NCBI RefSeq assembly: GCF_014137945.1
Contig: NZ_JACGWX010000001.1
Location: 1-64,000, forward strand
Direction: 5' to 3'
Source: Microcella alkalica
Lineage (GTDB): Bacteria > Actinomycetota > Actinomycetes > Actinomycetales > Microbacteriaceae
DNA: 64,000 nucleotides
A model generated the notes under the pieces. The model worked only from the letters and a program-made list of their open reading frames with translations. It had not been told where the DNA came from and ran no database searches. Positions within the stretch are counted from its first letter, which is position 1. Every line of letters starts with the position of its first letter. Below are positions 14,806 to 23,879 of the stretch, one piece after another. Made by a program: the position numbers and the translations under genes.

Positions 14806-15801
14806 ATGGATCTCGACGCGTACTCCGCCGCCCACTCCGACGAGTGGGACCGCCTTGATGCGCTCGCGCGCCGACGCCGCTTCGCCGGTCGCGACGCGGA
14901 CGAGCTCATCGACCACTATCAGGCGGCCGCCACCCACCTCTCGGCGATCTCGACGACCGCGGGCGACGTGCCGGAGCGCGAGCGCCTCTCCGTTGCGCTG
15001 TCGCGGGCGCGTCTGCGCTTCACCGGCGCGCAGGCCGAGCCGCTCGCGCAGCTCGCGCGGTACGCGACGCGGGAGGTCCCGGCGGCGCTGTACCGCATCC
15101 GGTTTCTGACGCTCGTGGTCGCCGCCCTCTTCACGATCGTCGCGGCGCTCTATGCAGTGTGGATCGGCTCGAACCCGGCGGTGCTCGCGAGCCTCGGCGA
15201 CTACGAGATGCTGCGCCGGTACGCCGAGCAGGATTTCGTCAACTACTACTCCGAGTCGTCCGAGGCGTCGTTCGCCGGCCAAGTGTGGGTCAACAACGCC
15301 TGGATCGCCGCGCAGTGCGTCGCGTTCGGCATCTCGGGGTTCTGGGTGCCGTTCGTCCTCCTGCAGAACGCTCAGGGAGTCGGCCAGAGCGCGGCGATCA
15401 TGGCCGAGTTCGACCGCCTCGACGTGTTCTTCCTCAACATCGCCCCGCACGGCCAGCTCGAGCTGTACTGCATCTTCGTCGCGGCGGCGGCGGGGCTCAT
15501 GATCTTCTGGGCCTGGGTCGCACCGGGCTCGCGCACCCGACTGCAGGCTCTTGCCGAGGACGGCCGCGCGCTCTTCGCGGTGATCGGCGGCCTCGTCGTC
15601 GGACTGCTCGTGAGCGGGATCGTCGAGGGGTACGTCACGCGGCAGGAGTGGCCCGACGTCATCCGCATCGGCATCGGCGCCCTCGCGCTCGCATGGTTCC
15701 TCTGGCTGCAGTGGGGCGTGGGCCGCGCCGCGACCCGCGACGGCGAGACCGGCGACCTCGACCCCATCAGCAGGGGCGCCCGCGTCGTCGTCGCCGACTG
15801 A
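14806..15801 (+). CDS. Stage II sporulation protein M (SpoIIM) family membrane protein
   Basis: A 331-residue protein. A soluble N-terminal ~95 residues (MDLDAYSAAHSDEW onward) are followed by about five membrane segments, near residues 98-118, 165-190, 215-240, 255-275 and 285-305. It matches the SpoIIM/DUF95 family. In non-sporulating actinobacteria it is encoded with RDD, MoxR and DUF58 genes and may form an envelope complex with them; the activity is unknown. ATG 14806 is preferred over 14788, which would overlap the divergent RDD start codon. The Fur-catalase cassette follows and separates it from the other members of the usual cluster. Confidence 0.83.
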   Translation: MDLDAYSAAHSDEWDRLDALARRRRFAGRDADELIDHYQAAATHLSAISTTAGDVPERERLSVALSRARLRFTGAQAEPLAQLARYATREVPAALYRIRFLTLVVAALFTIVAALYAVWIGSNPAVLASLGDYEMLRRYAEQDFVNYYSESSEASFAGQVWVNNAWIAAQCVAFGISGFWVPFVLLQNAQGVGQSAAIMAEFDRLDVFFLNIAPHGQLELYCIFVAAAAGLMIFWAWVAPGSRTRLQALAEDGRALFAVIGGLVVGLLVSGIVEGYVTRQEWPDVIRIGIGALALAWFLWLQWGVGRAATRDGETGDLDPISRGARVVVAD

Positions 15802-15826
15802 GTGAGCATCCTGAATCCATCATGTT

Positions 15827-15855
15827 TTGGACTCATTCACGAAAAGGGATAGGGT
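15827..15855 (+). promoter_or_regulatory. fur-katA promoter (leaderless)
   Basis: TTGGAC (15827-15832), a 17 base spacer and TAGGGT (15850-15855) form a strong promoter. The GTG of fur begins 6 bases after the -10 hexamer, so the transcript should be leaderless. The AT-richer stretch around 15815-15840 is a plausible autoregulatory Fur site, but I cannot define a box. Confidence 0.65.
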
Positions 15856-15861
15856 CGAGAG

Positions 15862-16290
15862 GTGCCCGTGACCGATGAGACGCTCCTCCGCGAGGCGGGC
15901 CTGCGGGTGACCGCCGGCCGCCTGGCGGTGCTGCGCACCATCGAGCGGATGCCGCACAGCGAGGCCGATCGCATCCACGCCGCCCTCGTGGCCGGCGGCG
16001 ATCGCCTCACGCTGCAGGCGGTGCACAACGTGCTCGGCGACCTGACGGCCGCCGGCCTCCTGCGGCGCATCGAACCCGCGCGGAGCCCCGCGCGCTACGA
16101 GCGCCGCACCGGCGACAACCACCACCACGTCGTCTGCACCCGGTGCGGCGCCGTTGGCGATGTCGACTGCGTCGTCGGCGAGGCCCCGTGCCTCGTGCCG
16201 TCGAGCACGGGCGGCTTCACGGTGACGACCGCCGAGGTGACGTTCTGGGGCCTGTGCCCCGCGTGCGCCGCATCGGCGGCCATCACCTAG
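15862..16290 (+). CDS. furA: Fur-family transcriptional regulator (FurA-like)
   Basis: A 142-residue metalloregulator. It has an N-terminal winged helix (about residues 1-80, [19 protein letters not shown] onward), then the [10 protein letters not shown] metal/dimerisation motif near residues 90-100 and a C-terminal LCPACAA; the two CxxC pairs form the structural zinc site. It lies 104 bases upstream of katA in the same direction. This arrangement matches actinobacterial furA-catalase pairs, in which Fur represses the catalase and itself and is relieved by peroxide. The GTG start is set by the leaderless promoter. Confidence 0.9.
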   Translation: MPVTDETLLREAGLRVTAGRLAVLRTIERMPHSEADRIHAALVAGGDRLTLQAVHNVLGDLTAAGLLRRIEPARSPARYERRTGDNHHHVVCTRCGAVGDVDCVVGEAPCLVPSSTGGFTVTTAEVTFWGLCPACAASAAIT

Positions 16291-16394
16291 CGCGCTCTCC
16301 GACCGACGAGCGCCGCGGATGTCCGTGGCTCTCGGTCGATCGTGCGCGCCTCGAGCACAGTCCATTTCCCCACCCCCTGAAGGAGCCCTTCCGC

Positions 16395-17888
16395 GTGACG
16401 AACCGTACGACGACCACCTCCGGCGCCCCCGTGGCGAGCGATCAGCATTCGCAGACCGTCGGCGCCGACGGCGTCATCCCGCTCACCGACCACTACCTGG
16501 TCGAGAAGCTCGCCCAGTTCAATCGCGAGCGCGTGCCCGAGCGCGTCGTGCACGCCAAGGGCGGCGGGGCCTTCGGCGTGTTCGAGACCACCCACGACGT
16601 GTCGGCGTACACCCGGGCCGCGTTCCTGCAGCCGGGGGCGACGGCCGAGACGCTCGCGCGCTTTTCCTCGGTCGCCGGCGAGCAGGGCAGCCCTGACACG
16701 TGGCGCGATCCGCGCGGATTCGCGCTGAAGTTCTACACCTCCGAGGGCAACTACGACCTCGTGGGCAACAACACGCCCGTCTTCTTCATCAAGGACGGCA
16801 TCAAGTTCCCCGACTTCATCCGCTCGCAGAAGCGACTGCCGGGATCGGGACTCCGCGACCACAACATGCAGTGGGACTTCTGGACGCTGCAGCCGGAGTC
16901 GTCGCACCAGGTGACGTGGCTGATGGGCGATCGGGGCATCCCGTCGTCGTGGCGGCACATGGACGGCTTCGGGTCGCACACCTACCAGTGGATCAACGCC
17001 GCGGGCGAGCGATTCTGGGTGAAGTACCACTTCCGCACCGAGCAGGGCCACGAGACGCTCACGCAGGAGCAGGCGGACCGCATCGCCGGTGAGGACGCCG
17101 ACCTGCACCGCCGCGATCTCTTCGAGGCGATCGAGCGCGGCGAGCACCCCTCGTGGCAGCTGTCGGTGCAGGTCATGCCGTACGAGGAGGCGAAGACCTA
17201 CCGCTTCAACCCGTTCGACCTCACGAAGGTGTGGCCGAAGGCCGACTACCCGCTGATCCCGGTCGGGCGCCTGACGCTGAATCGCAACCCGGAGAACTTC
17301 TTCGCGCAGATCGAGCAGGCGACCTTCGCGCCGTCGAACTTCGTGCCCGGCATCGCCGCGAGCCCCGACCGCATGCTGCAGGCGCGCATCTTCAGCTACG
17401 CCGACGCGCACCGCTACCGCGTGGGCACCAACCACGCGCAGCTGCCGGTCAACGCGCCGAAGACCGAGGCGCACGCCTACTCGAAGGAAGGCGCGATGAC
17501 GTACTCCTTCCCGCCCGCGGACCAGCCCGTCTACGCGCCGAACTCGTTCGGCGGCCCGCACGCCGACGCGGCCGCGCACGGCCCCGACCGCGGCTGGGAG
17601 ATGGACGGCGAGCTCATCCGCACTTCGGCGACCGTGCACGCGGACGACGACGACTACGGCCAGGCGCGCGAGCTCATCACCCGGGTGATGGACGATGCCC
17701 AGCGCGACCGGCTCGTCGCGACGATCATCGGGCACGTCTCGGGCGTGACGATCCCCGAGTTGCGCGAGCGCGTCATCCAGTACTGGACGAGCATCGAGCC
17801 CACGATCGGTGCTCACGTCGCGGCCGGTCTTCCGGGGATCGCCGAGCCGCGGGAGACCCTCGTACCGGCGCCGACCGCCGCGAAGTAG
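16395..17888 (+). CDS. katA: Monofunctional haem catalase
   Basis: A 497-residue small-subunit clade catalase that converts hydrogen peroxide to water and oxygen in the cytoplasm. Catalytic His53 is in [12 protein letters not shown], Asn126 in [11 protein letters not shown], and the proximal haem ligand Tyr335 in [17 protein letters not shown]-region and C-terminal helices are present and the length is normal. The start is GTG 16395, with AAGGAG at 16379-16384. It is expected to be controlled by the Fur-type gene upstream. A hairpin terminator follows. Confidence 0.97.
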   Translation: MTNRTTTTSGAPVASDQHSQTVGADGVIPLTDHYLVEKLAQFNRERVPERVVHAKGGGAFGVFETTHDVSAYTRAAFLQPGATAETLARFSSVAGEQGSPDTWRDPRGFALKFYTSEGNYDLVGNNTPVFFIKDGIKFPDFIRSQKRLPGSGLRDHNMQWDFWTLQPESSHQVTWLMGDRGIPSSWRHMDGFGSHTYQWINAAGERFWVKYHFRTEQGHETLTQEQADRIAGEDADLHRRDLFEAIERGEHPSWQLSVQVMPYEEAKTYRFNPFDLTKVWPKADYPLIPVGRLTLNRNPENFFAQIEQATFAPSNFVPGIAASPDRMLQARIFSYADAHRYRVGTNHAQLPVNAPKTEAHAYSKEGAMTYSFPPADQPVYAPNSFGGPHADAAAHGPDRGWEMDGELIRTSATVHADDDDYGQARELITRVMDDAQRDRLVATIIGHVSGVTIPELRERVIQYWTSIEPTIGAHVAAGLPGIAEPRETLVPAPTAAK

Positions 17889-17904
17889 CGGGCATCCTCG
17901 ACTG

Positions 17905-17938
17905 ACGGGTCGCCTCTCCGCACGGAGGGGCGGCCCGT
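17905..17938 (+). terminator. katA terminator hairpin
   Basis: Arms ACGGGTCGCCTCTCC (17905-17919) and GGAGGGGCGGCCCGT (17924-17938) pair along 15 positions, including two G-T pairs, with a 4 base loop. The hairpin lies 16 bases after the katA stop. Confidence 0.75.
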
Positions 17939-17969
17939 TCGCGGGAGCGGCGACACGCCGATCCCGAGA

Positions 17970-18249
17970 ACCTCTCGACGCGACGAGGCGATCCTCGGGG
18001 CGATGGGTGCGACGCGTCGCCTGCGCCGCGCGGTGAGCTTCTGGCAGGCCGTGCTGCTCGCAGGCATCGGCGCCGTCGTCGGGGCGGGCCTCGGCCTCCT
18101 CGCGGCGGGTGCCCTCGCGCTGCCGGGCGGCCCGATGCCGTTCGCGCCGCCGCTCCTCCAGCTCGGGATCGCCGCCCTCGGCGTCCCCCTGGTCATCGCC
18201 GTCGGCGCCCGACCCGCACACGATGCGCTGTTCGACCAAGTGAAGGGAG
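17970..18249 (+). pseudogene. FtsX-like ABC permease C-terminal fragment
   Basis: A reading frame in the gap after katA encodes RRDEAILGAMGATRRLRRAV, then two hydrophobic segments (AVLLAGIGAVVGAGLGLLAA and LLQLGIAALGVPLVIAVGA). The (R/E)xAILxAMGATRR motif followed by a GAxxGxxLG helix is the hallmark of the last part of FtsX/MacB-type permeases. There is no start codon for a full protein and no partner ATPase nearby, so it is read as a remnant. An ATG at 18003 opens a frame that continues to 18569, but beyond ~18249 it is only antisense to the DUF58 gene. A small expressed membrane protein of ~85 residues cannot be excluded. Confidence 0.5.
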
Positions 18250-18312
18250 CGAGCGGTGTTCCGACGGCGTGTCGGCGTCGACACGCCGATCAGTGCGGCC
18301 CCGCTCCCTTCA
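18241..18312. terminator. Nested bidirectional hairpin between permease remnant and DUF58 gene
   Basis: Outer arms TGAAGGGAGCG (18241-18251) and CGCTCCCTTCA (18302-18312) enclose a perfect 10 bp hairpin, CGGCGTGTCG (18265-18274) and CGACACGCCG (18279-18288). It sits 42 bases beyond the DUF58 stop and probably terminates that operon on the minus strand. Confidence 0.6.
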
Positions 18313-18354
18313 TTTCGTCGAGGGCGGCTGTGTCTGGCCGACCGAGCATCGCCG

Positions 18355-19680
18355 CTACAGCCGCCCGGCGGCCTTGTACGCGAGATACCGGTCGGCGACG
18401 GCGGGCGGAAGATCGAGCGGTGCGGCCGTCACGACGTCGGCGCCGAGGCGCTTCACCGCCGCGGCCACGCGCTGAGCATCCAGCATCGCCCGCTCGGCCG
18501 CCGCGGCGCGGTAGACGGATGCTCGGTCCGAGCGATCCGCCGCCGCCGACAGCAGCGCGGGGTCGGTGACGGCCGCGACGAGCACGAGATGCTTGTGCGT
18601 CAGCTGCGGCAGCATCGCGAGGAGCCCCCGCGTGGATCCTGGCGAGTCGAGCGGCGTCGCGATGACGACGAGCGCGCGCTGCGATGTCATCGAGCGCACG
18701 AGCGAGGGCACGGCCGTCCAGTCGGTCTCGAGCAGCTCGGGGTCGATGGGCGCCATGGTGTCGACGAGCTTCGCGAGCAGGTCGGCGCCGCGCGCCCCCT
18801 GCACGCGCCCGCGCACGCGCCGGTCGAACACGGCGACGTCGACGCGGTCGCCCGCGCGGTCGGCGAGGGCCGACAGCAGCAGAGTCGACTCGAAGGCGGT
18901 GTCGATGCGCGTCTCATCGGCGATGCGCGCTGCGGCGGTTCGACCCGAGTCGACGATCACGACGACGTGCCGGTCGCGCTCGGGCCGCCAGGTCCGCACC
19001 ATGAGCGTCGGCGCGGGCGACCCCGCCGGTCCGGGTCCGCCGGCCCGCCGCGCCGTCGCGCGCCAGTCGATCGAGCGCACGTCGTCGCCGCGCACATACT
19101 CGCGCAGGCTGTCGAACTCGGTGCCCTGCCCTCGCACCATGAGCGAGGTGCGGCCGTCGAGCTCGCGCAGGCGGGCGAGCCGCGAGGGCAGGTGGCGCCG
19201 CGCGGAGAACTCGGGCAGCACCCGAATGCCTCCCGGCACGCGGATGCTCGCCTGCCGCCCCGCGAGCCGCATCGGCCCGATCGCGCGGATCGTCACCATC
19301 GCGGCCCGCCGCTCGCCGCGCCGCCACGGCCGCAGCACGCTGCGCACCGCGCGGCGCTCGCCCGCGGGCACGTCGATCCGCTGCCGTCGGGGAGTCGCTC
19401 CGGCCGAGGGCTCCCACGCGTCGCGGATCACGCCGCGCAAGCGGCGGCGCGAGCCGTTGGTGACGAGCAGGGTCACCTCGGCCTGCTCGGTCAGGCGCAC
19501 GCGATCGGGGCCGGACCGCGCGAGCGACGTGGCGCGCGGGGAGGCCGCGAGCGCGGCATCCACCGCCATGAGCACGAGGCAGAGTCCGACCCAGCCGACG
19601 TACGCCCACCCGTTCGCGAGCAGCACGACGGGCACGGCGCCGAGAGCGACGAGCGCGACGAACCACCCGGTGACGGCCAC
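18355..19680 (-). CDS. DUF58 domain-containing protein
   Basis: A 441-residue protein with two N-terminal membrane segments (about residues 2-40) and a long soluble part. The DUF58 signature GTEFDSLREYVRGDDVRSIDW lies near residues 210-230 (only this span is quoted). A following von Willebrand A-like fold has VVVIVDSGR in the position of the metal site. It is the last gene of a minus-strand operon with MoxR, DUF4350 and DUF4129 genes. The start is GTG 19680, two bases after the MoxR stop. MoxR ATPases and DUF58/VWA proteins are thought to act together as chaperone-like complexes at the membrane. The exact target is unknown. Confidence 0.85.
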   Translation of the reverse strand: MAVTGWFVALVALGAVPVVLLANGWAYVGWVGLCLVLMAVDAALAASPRATSLARSGPDRVRLTEQAEVTLLVTNGSRRRLRGVIRDAWEPSAGATPRRQRIDVPAGERRAVRSVLRPWRRGERRAAMVTIRAIGPMRLAGRQASIRVPGGIRVLPEFSARRHLPSRLARLRELDGRTSLMVRGQGTEFDSLREYVRGDDVRSIDWRATARRAGGPGPAGSPAPTLMVRTWRPERDRHVVVIVDSGRTAAARIADETRIDTAFESTLLLSALADRAGDRVDVAVFDRRVRGRVQGARGADLLAKLVDTMAPIDPELLETDWTAVPSLVRSMTSQRALVVIATPLDSPGSTRGLLAMLPQLTHKHLVLVAAVTDPALLSAAADRSDRASVYRAAAAERAMLDAQRVAAAVKRLGADVVTAAPLDLPPAVADRYLAYKAAGRL

Positions 19681-19682
19681 GG

Positions 19683-20636
19683 CTACAGCGGGACCTGGGT
19701 CTGCTGCACGACCGAGCGCAGGATGGTGTCGGCCGAGACGCCCTCCAGCTCGGCCTCGGGCCGCAGGCCGATGCGGTGCCGCCACACGGGCAGGATCATC
19801 TGCTGCACGTGGTCGGGAGTGATCGCCTCGGCGCCCGACAGCCACGCCCACGCCTTGGTCGCGGCGAGCAGCGCCGTCGTGCCGCGCGGGCTCACGCCCA
19901 GGCGCACCGAAGGGCTCTGGCGCGTGCCGCGCGCGAGGTCGACGAGGTAGGCGAGCAGCTCGGGCGTCGCGCCGACCTTCGCCACCTCGGCCCGCGCGGC
20001 CGTGATCTGCTCGGCGCCGAGCACGGGCCGCAGCCCCGCGGCGGCGAGGTCGCGCGCGCTGAAGCCGTCCGCGTGGCGCCGAAGCACCTCGACCTCGGCC
20101 TCCCGCGGCGGCAGGTCGAGCACGAGCTTGAGCAGGAAGCGGTCGAGCTGCGCCTCGGGCAGCGTGTACGTGCCTTCGTACTCGACGGGGTTCTGCGTCG
20201 CCGCGACGAGGAATGGATCCGGCAGCGGATGGGTCGTTCCATCGACGGTGACCTGCCGCTCCTCCATGGCCTCGAGCAGCGACGACTGCGTCTTCGGGGG
20301 AGTGCGGTTGATCTCGTCCGCGAGCAGGATGTTCGTGAAGACGGGCCCGCGCCGGAACTCGAAGTCGCCGTTCTTCGCGTCGTACACGACCGAGCCCGTG
20401 ACGTCGCCCGGCATGAGATCCGGCGTGAACTGCACGCGCGTCGTCGTGAGGCTGAGCGCGTGGCTGAGCGAGCGGACGAGGAGCGTCTTCGCCACGCCGG
20501 GAACGCCCTCGAGCAGCACGTGCCCGTTCGCGAGCAGCGCGACCATGAGCCCGCTCACGGCCGCGTCCTGGCCGACGACGGCCTTGCCCACCTCGCTCCG
20601 CACGTTCGCGAAGGATGCCCGCAGGTCGCTGTCCAT
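19683..20636 (-). CDS. MoxR family AAA+ ATPase
   Basis: A 317-residue AAA+ ATPase. Walker A GVPGVAKT is at residues 44-51, Walker B with ILLADEINR near 105-115, sensor-1 ATQNP near 150 and an arginine-finger region near 170. The family acts in assembly or maturation of protein complexes with VWA/DUF58 partners, and the DUF58 gene follows directly. The ATG is preceded by AGGAG. It lies between DUF4350 (14 bases upstream) and DUF58 (2 bases downstream) in one operon. Confidence 0.93.
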   Translation of the reverse strand: MDSDLRASFANVRSEVGKAVVGQDAAVSGLMVALLANGHVLLEGVPGVAKTLLVRSLSHALSLTTTRVQFTPDLMPGDVTGSVVYDAKNGDFEFRRGPVFTNILLADEINRTPPKTQSSLLEAMEERQVTVDGTTHPLPDPFLVAATQNPVEYEGTYTLPEAQLDRFLLKLVLDLPPREAEVEVLRRHADGFSARDLAAAGLRPVLGAEQITAARAEVAKVGATPELLAYLVDLARGTRQSPSVRLGVSPRGTTALLAATKAWAWLSGAEAITPDHVQQMILPVWRHRIGLRPEAELEGVSADTILRSVVQQTQVPL

Positions 20637-20650
20637 GGTCGTTCTCCTCT

Positions 20651-21934
20651 TTATCGGGTGGTCGGTTCGGGGCGGTCGTCGGAGAGCGCGACGCGACGCT
20701 GGACGAGGCGCTCGAGCTCGAGCAGCTCGTCGGAGAGCGCGATGAGCTCGCCGTCGTCCTGCGGCTCGCGGTCGACGAGCAGGGCGCGCAGGCCCGCCCG
20801 ATCGCGGCCGGTGATGCCCGCGACGGCGGTGATGATGTTGTCGAGGCCGGCGGCGCTGCCGAGCGCGAGGCCCTCGGCGAGGCGGCGCAGCGTGCCGACC
20901 CGAAGAGCGTCGAGCGCGCGTAGACGCGAGCCTTCGCGGGCGTAGAGGCGCGCGCGGCCCTCCATGGTCTCGGTCGTGCGCACGACGACCGGCAGGTTCT
21001 CGATCACGACAGGTCCGAGGCGACGGCCGCGCCATACGGCGGCGGCGAGCCCGACCGTGAGCGCGAGCCACGCGATCGGGTTCACCCAGCCGGGGTAGAG
21101 CTCCGACAGCTCGGTCGCCCCGTCCACGATGTCCGCCGTCGACGCGACGTACCAGACGAGGCGCGGATGCTCGCCCACGAGTCCGAGCGCGAGCGCGGCG
21201 TTGCCCTCCCGTCCGATGAGGCCGTTCTGCACGACGCCGCCCGCGCCGATCAGGTGCAGCGCGCCCCCGGCAGGCTGGTCGAGCGACACGAGCGCCGCGC
21301 CGCCTTCGCCCTCGCCGCCGGGGAAGCACACCTCGACGTCGGCTCCGGTCGAGGCCGCGCCCGTGGCGTCGAGGACCACGCCGTCGGTCGTGATCGACCC
21401 GGCGCGCTGAGCGGCCGGGAGCGAGCATCCCGGCTCATCCCTCACGCCGCCCAGGGAAGGGATCCCTGGCCCGACCGCGGGAGCGAGAGTTCCGACCGCG
21501 AGCGCTGGGGGCTCGACGAGGACGAGCGAGGGCGCGGCGCCGTCGAGGTCGCCCCACTGCTCAGCGGAGAGCACTGCACGCGGATCGGCGGCGACGAGCG
21601 TCGTCGCGGCCGGGTCGTCGACCGCAGCGAGGGCCGCGCCCAGGGTGTCGACCGTCACGACGTCGACTCCGGAGTCGCGCAGAACCTCGATGAGCGCGCG
21701 AGAGCCGGCCGGCGCGGCCTCATCGGCGGCGAAGCGATCGGCCTCCGCGGTCGATCGGCTCGTGAGTCCGTACACGGCGGCGAACGCGACGAGGAGGGCC
21801 GCGAGGACGATCCAGAAGAGCGCACGGCGGAGAGCCCGACGCGCGGTCGGGGTGACGACGTGCTGCGCCGAATGCACCGGCGCGCCGGTCACGACGCCGC
21901 GTGCGCTGCCCTCGTCCGTGCTCGTCGCCGTCAT
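20651..21934 (-). CDS. DUF4350 domain-containing membrane protein
   Basis: A 427-residue protein. A first membrane segment (about residues 38-58, ALFWIVLAALLVAFAAVYGL) is followed by an extracytoplasmic alpha/beta domain of ~220 residues that resembles DUF4350 (GSRALIEVLRDSGVDVVTVDTL near 78-100), then a second membrane segment near residue 300 and a cytoplasmic tail. It is conserved with MoxR, DUF58 and DUF4129 genes in actinobacteria. The start codon overlaps the DUF4129 stop by 4 bases (ATGA). Function unknown. Confidence 0.8.
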   Translation of the reverse strand: MTATSTDEGSARGVVTGAPVHSAQHVVTPTARRALRRALFWIVLAALLVAFAAVYGLTSRSTAEADRFAADEAAPAGSRALIEVLRDSGVDVVTVDTLGAALAAVDDPAATTLVAADPRAVLSAEQWGDLDGAAPSLVLVEPPALAVGTLAPAVGPGIPSLGGVRDEPGCSLPAAQRAGSITTDGVVLDATGAASTGADVEVCFPGGEGEGGAALVSLDQPAGGALHLIGAGGVVQNGLIGREGNAALALGLVGEHPRLVWYVASTADIVDGATELSELYPGWVNPIAWLALTVGLAAAVWRGRRLGPVVIENLPVVVRTTETMEGRARLYAREGSRLRALDALRVGTLRRLAEGLALGSAAGLDNIITAVAGITGRDRAGLRALLVDREPQDDGELIALSDELLELERLVQRRVALSDDRPEPTTR

Positions 21935-22614
21935 CGCGGAGCCTCGACGAGGTCGGGGGAGCCCGTCGCCCGCTCGAGGAGCGGCGTGGCCCCGACGAGC
22001 CGATCGTCCAGTGCACGGACCCGCTCGTAGCCGTCGCGATCGCCGTCATGCGCGAGGTAGCGCACGCCGTCGAACAGATCGGCCGCCGCCTCGAGGTCGG
22101 CGCCGGCGTCGGGGAACGCGCGCGCCGCCTGCCGGGCGACCGCGTGCGCGGTCGTGCCGGGGAGGAGCGCGACGAGCGTCCGCTCGTCGAGGGAGCGCGC
22201 GATCGCCCGGTAGCGGTCGGCGATGGCTGTATGCCAGTCGTCGCGCGCGGCCGCCGCCGCAGCATTCCGTCGCAGCTCGCGTGCCGAGCGCGCGTCGCTC
22301 TCGCCGAAGAGATCGTCGCCCGCCCGCGACCGGCGTCGCCAGCGCGGCAGGCCGTAGATGATCAGCGCGGCGATGACGGCCAGGGCGATGAGCACGCCGC
22401 CGACGAGGAGGACCCCGAGGGGCAGGCCGCCCGTCCCGCCGAACTCCAGATTCGCGAACCACTCGATGATCGACTGCGTCAGCAGGTCGAACCAGGTCGG
22501 CTGCGCCTGCGCGTACTCGAGCTTCGCCAGCTCGTCGAGCAGGAGGTCGCGCGCCCCGTCGGCATCGGGCTCGAGGGGTGCGGTGACGACCGGAGCGGCA
22601 GGGCGGGGGGTCAC
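21931..22614 (-). CDS. DUF4129 domain-containing protein
   Basis: A 227-residue protein with a short N-terminal part containing an LLLDELAKLEYAQAQPTWFD segment, one membrane span near residues 60-85, and a cytoplasmic C-terminal DUF4129 region (RYRAIARSLDERTLV...PGTTAHAVARQAA) near 140-180. The motif with ERTLV and PGxTAxE-like spacing is typical of the family, which is related to C-terminal domains of transglutaminase-like membrane proteins. The GTG start overlaps the upstream stop by 4 bases. It belongs to the MoxR-DUF58 operon; its role is not established. Confidence 0.8.
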   Translation of the reverse strand: MTPRPAAPVVTAPLEPDADGARDLLLDELAKLEYAQAQPTWFDLLTQSIIEWFANLEFGGTGGLPLGVLLVGGVLIALAVIAALIIYGLPRWRRRSRAGDDLFGESDARSARELRRNAAAAAARDDWHTAIADRYRAIARSLDERTLVALLPGTTAHAVARQAARAFPDAGADLEAAADLFDGVRYLAHDGDRDGYERVRALDDRLVGATPLLERATGSPDLVEAPR

Positions 22615-23747
22615 GACCGAGCGGGCAGGAACGGGTCGTCTGTACTCGCGCCGGCCGCCCTCGCCTCGACGGTGCGCTGCAGATCGAGATCGAGCCCCTC
22701 GTCGCGCATGCGGGCATCGACGTAGAGGAGCGTCGCGCCGCCGGAGAGCAGCACGGCGCCGACTGCGCCGACGACGGCGCTCAGCGCGATCGCGATGAGG
22801 TTGATGCCGATGAGGAAGCTCAGATCCGCCGTTAGGTCGCCGGTCGGGTTCACGAGTGCGCCGGCGAATCCGGAGACGAGGCTGAACGGGGCCGTGACGA
22901 CGCTCGCCGCGGTCTGGATCGCGACCGACAGCAGGAGCATGATGCCGAAGGTGCGCCAGAAGCGGCCGATGATGAGCCGCCAGGATCGGCCGACGGACTC
23001 GCGGAGGGGCCGGCGCTCGAGCACGAGGGCGGGCGGGACGAAGAGGAGCTTGATCCAGAGCCAGGAGGCGAGCACGGCCATCCCGAGACCGCCGAGGACG
23101 CCGACGACGACGCCGGCGACGATGCCGCCCACGTCGCCGATGGAGACCATGAGGACGACGAGCCCGACGAGGATCGCGATCGCGACCACCAGGAGGGCGC
23201 TCAGGAGGAGGGACCAGCCTACGAGGGCGCCCCAGCGGCCGCGCCCCCGCGCCCACAGCTGGCGGAAGGTCAGGCGCTCGCCGAGGGAGGCGGTCGCGAC
23301 CTCGATCGCGATGACCCCCTGGAGCAGCGCCCCGGCGACGACCGTGAGCGCGGCGGTGAGGAGAGCGGAGATCAGGACGACCGCGCCTGTGCCGATCGCG
23401 ATCGCTTCCATGTCCTCCGGAGCGGCGCGCGCGATGCGGTCGGTGCCGAGGAGGACGACGACCGTGACGACCGCACCGGCGATGAACGCGACGAGCGTGG
23501 TCAGTCCGATCGCGACGCCGAAGACGGGTCGCGGGTTGCGGCGGAGCACGCGGAAGGTCGTCCCGAAGATCGTGCCGAAGTCCAGGGGTCGCAGGGGGAT
23601 GAGGCCGGGACGCGGGGGCGGCGCCCAGCCGACGGCGGGCGGTGCGACCGCCGGGGCGGCCTGTGCCGCGTGCCACGGCGATTCGCTGCTCGGCGGAACA
23701 GGAGCGGCCGAGGCTCCGGGGGACTGCCACGTGGGGCTGTCGGTCAT
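22611..23747 (-). CDS. Multi-spanning membrane protein (glycerophosphodiesterase membrane-domain-like)
   Basis: A 378-residue protein with a Pro/Ala-rich cytoplasmic N-terminus (~50 residues), then a motif PLRPLDFGTIFGTTFRVLRRNP, which typifies the membrane domain annotated as GDPD membrane domain. About six to seven hydrophobic segments follow, up to residue ~345. No phosphodiesterase catalytic domain is present. It is the first gene of the minus-strand operon leading to DUF4129, DUF4350, MoxR and DUF58, with GTGA coupling to the next gene. The start ATG has GAAGGA upstream. The substrate or role cannot be inferred. Confidence 0.75.
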   Translation of the reverse strand: MTDSPTWQSPGASAAPVPPSSESPWHAAQAAPAVAPPAVGWAPPPRPGLIPLRPLDFGTIFGTTFRVLRRNPRPVFGVAIGLTTLVAFIAGAVVTVVVLLGTDRIARAAPEDMEAIAIGTGAVVLISALLTAALTVVAGALLQGVIAIEVATASLGERLTFRQLWARGRGRWGALVGWSLLLSALLVVAIAILVGLVVLMVSIGDVGGIVAGVVVGVLGGLGMAVLASWLWIKLLFVPPALVLERRPLRESVGRSWRLIIGRFWRTFGIMLLLSVAIQTAASVVTAPFSLVSGFAGALVNPTGDLTADLSFLIGINLIAIALSAVVGAVGAVLLSGGATLLYVDARMRDEGLDLDLQRTVEARAAGASTDDPFLPARS

Positions 23748-23879
23748 CGTCTCGCGTCCTTCACGGCGTGGTCGTTCCCTGACGAACGTATGGTGTCACA
23801 CTCGTCTAGGCTGTAGCGAACACCCCTCGGGTTCGCCTGATAGGCGCCCAGGATCGGCCAAGGAGGGCCTCAGAGCACC

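Noticed and set aside
18003-18569. A 188-residue gene after katA
   Set aside because: Only the first ~80 codons resemble a protein (FtsX C-terminus). The rest is an Arg-rich frame antisense to the DUF58 gene.
23780-23879. MtrA autoregulatory box upstream of mtrA
   Set aside because: GTGTCACAC near 23794 is suggestive, but I cannot match it to a defined MtrA consensus.
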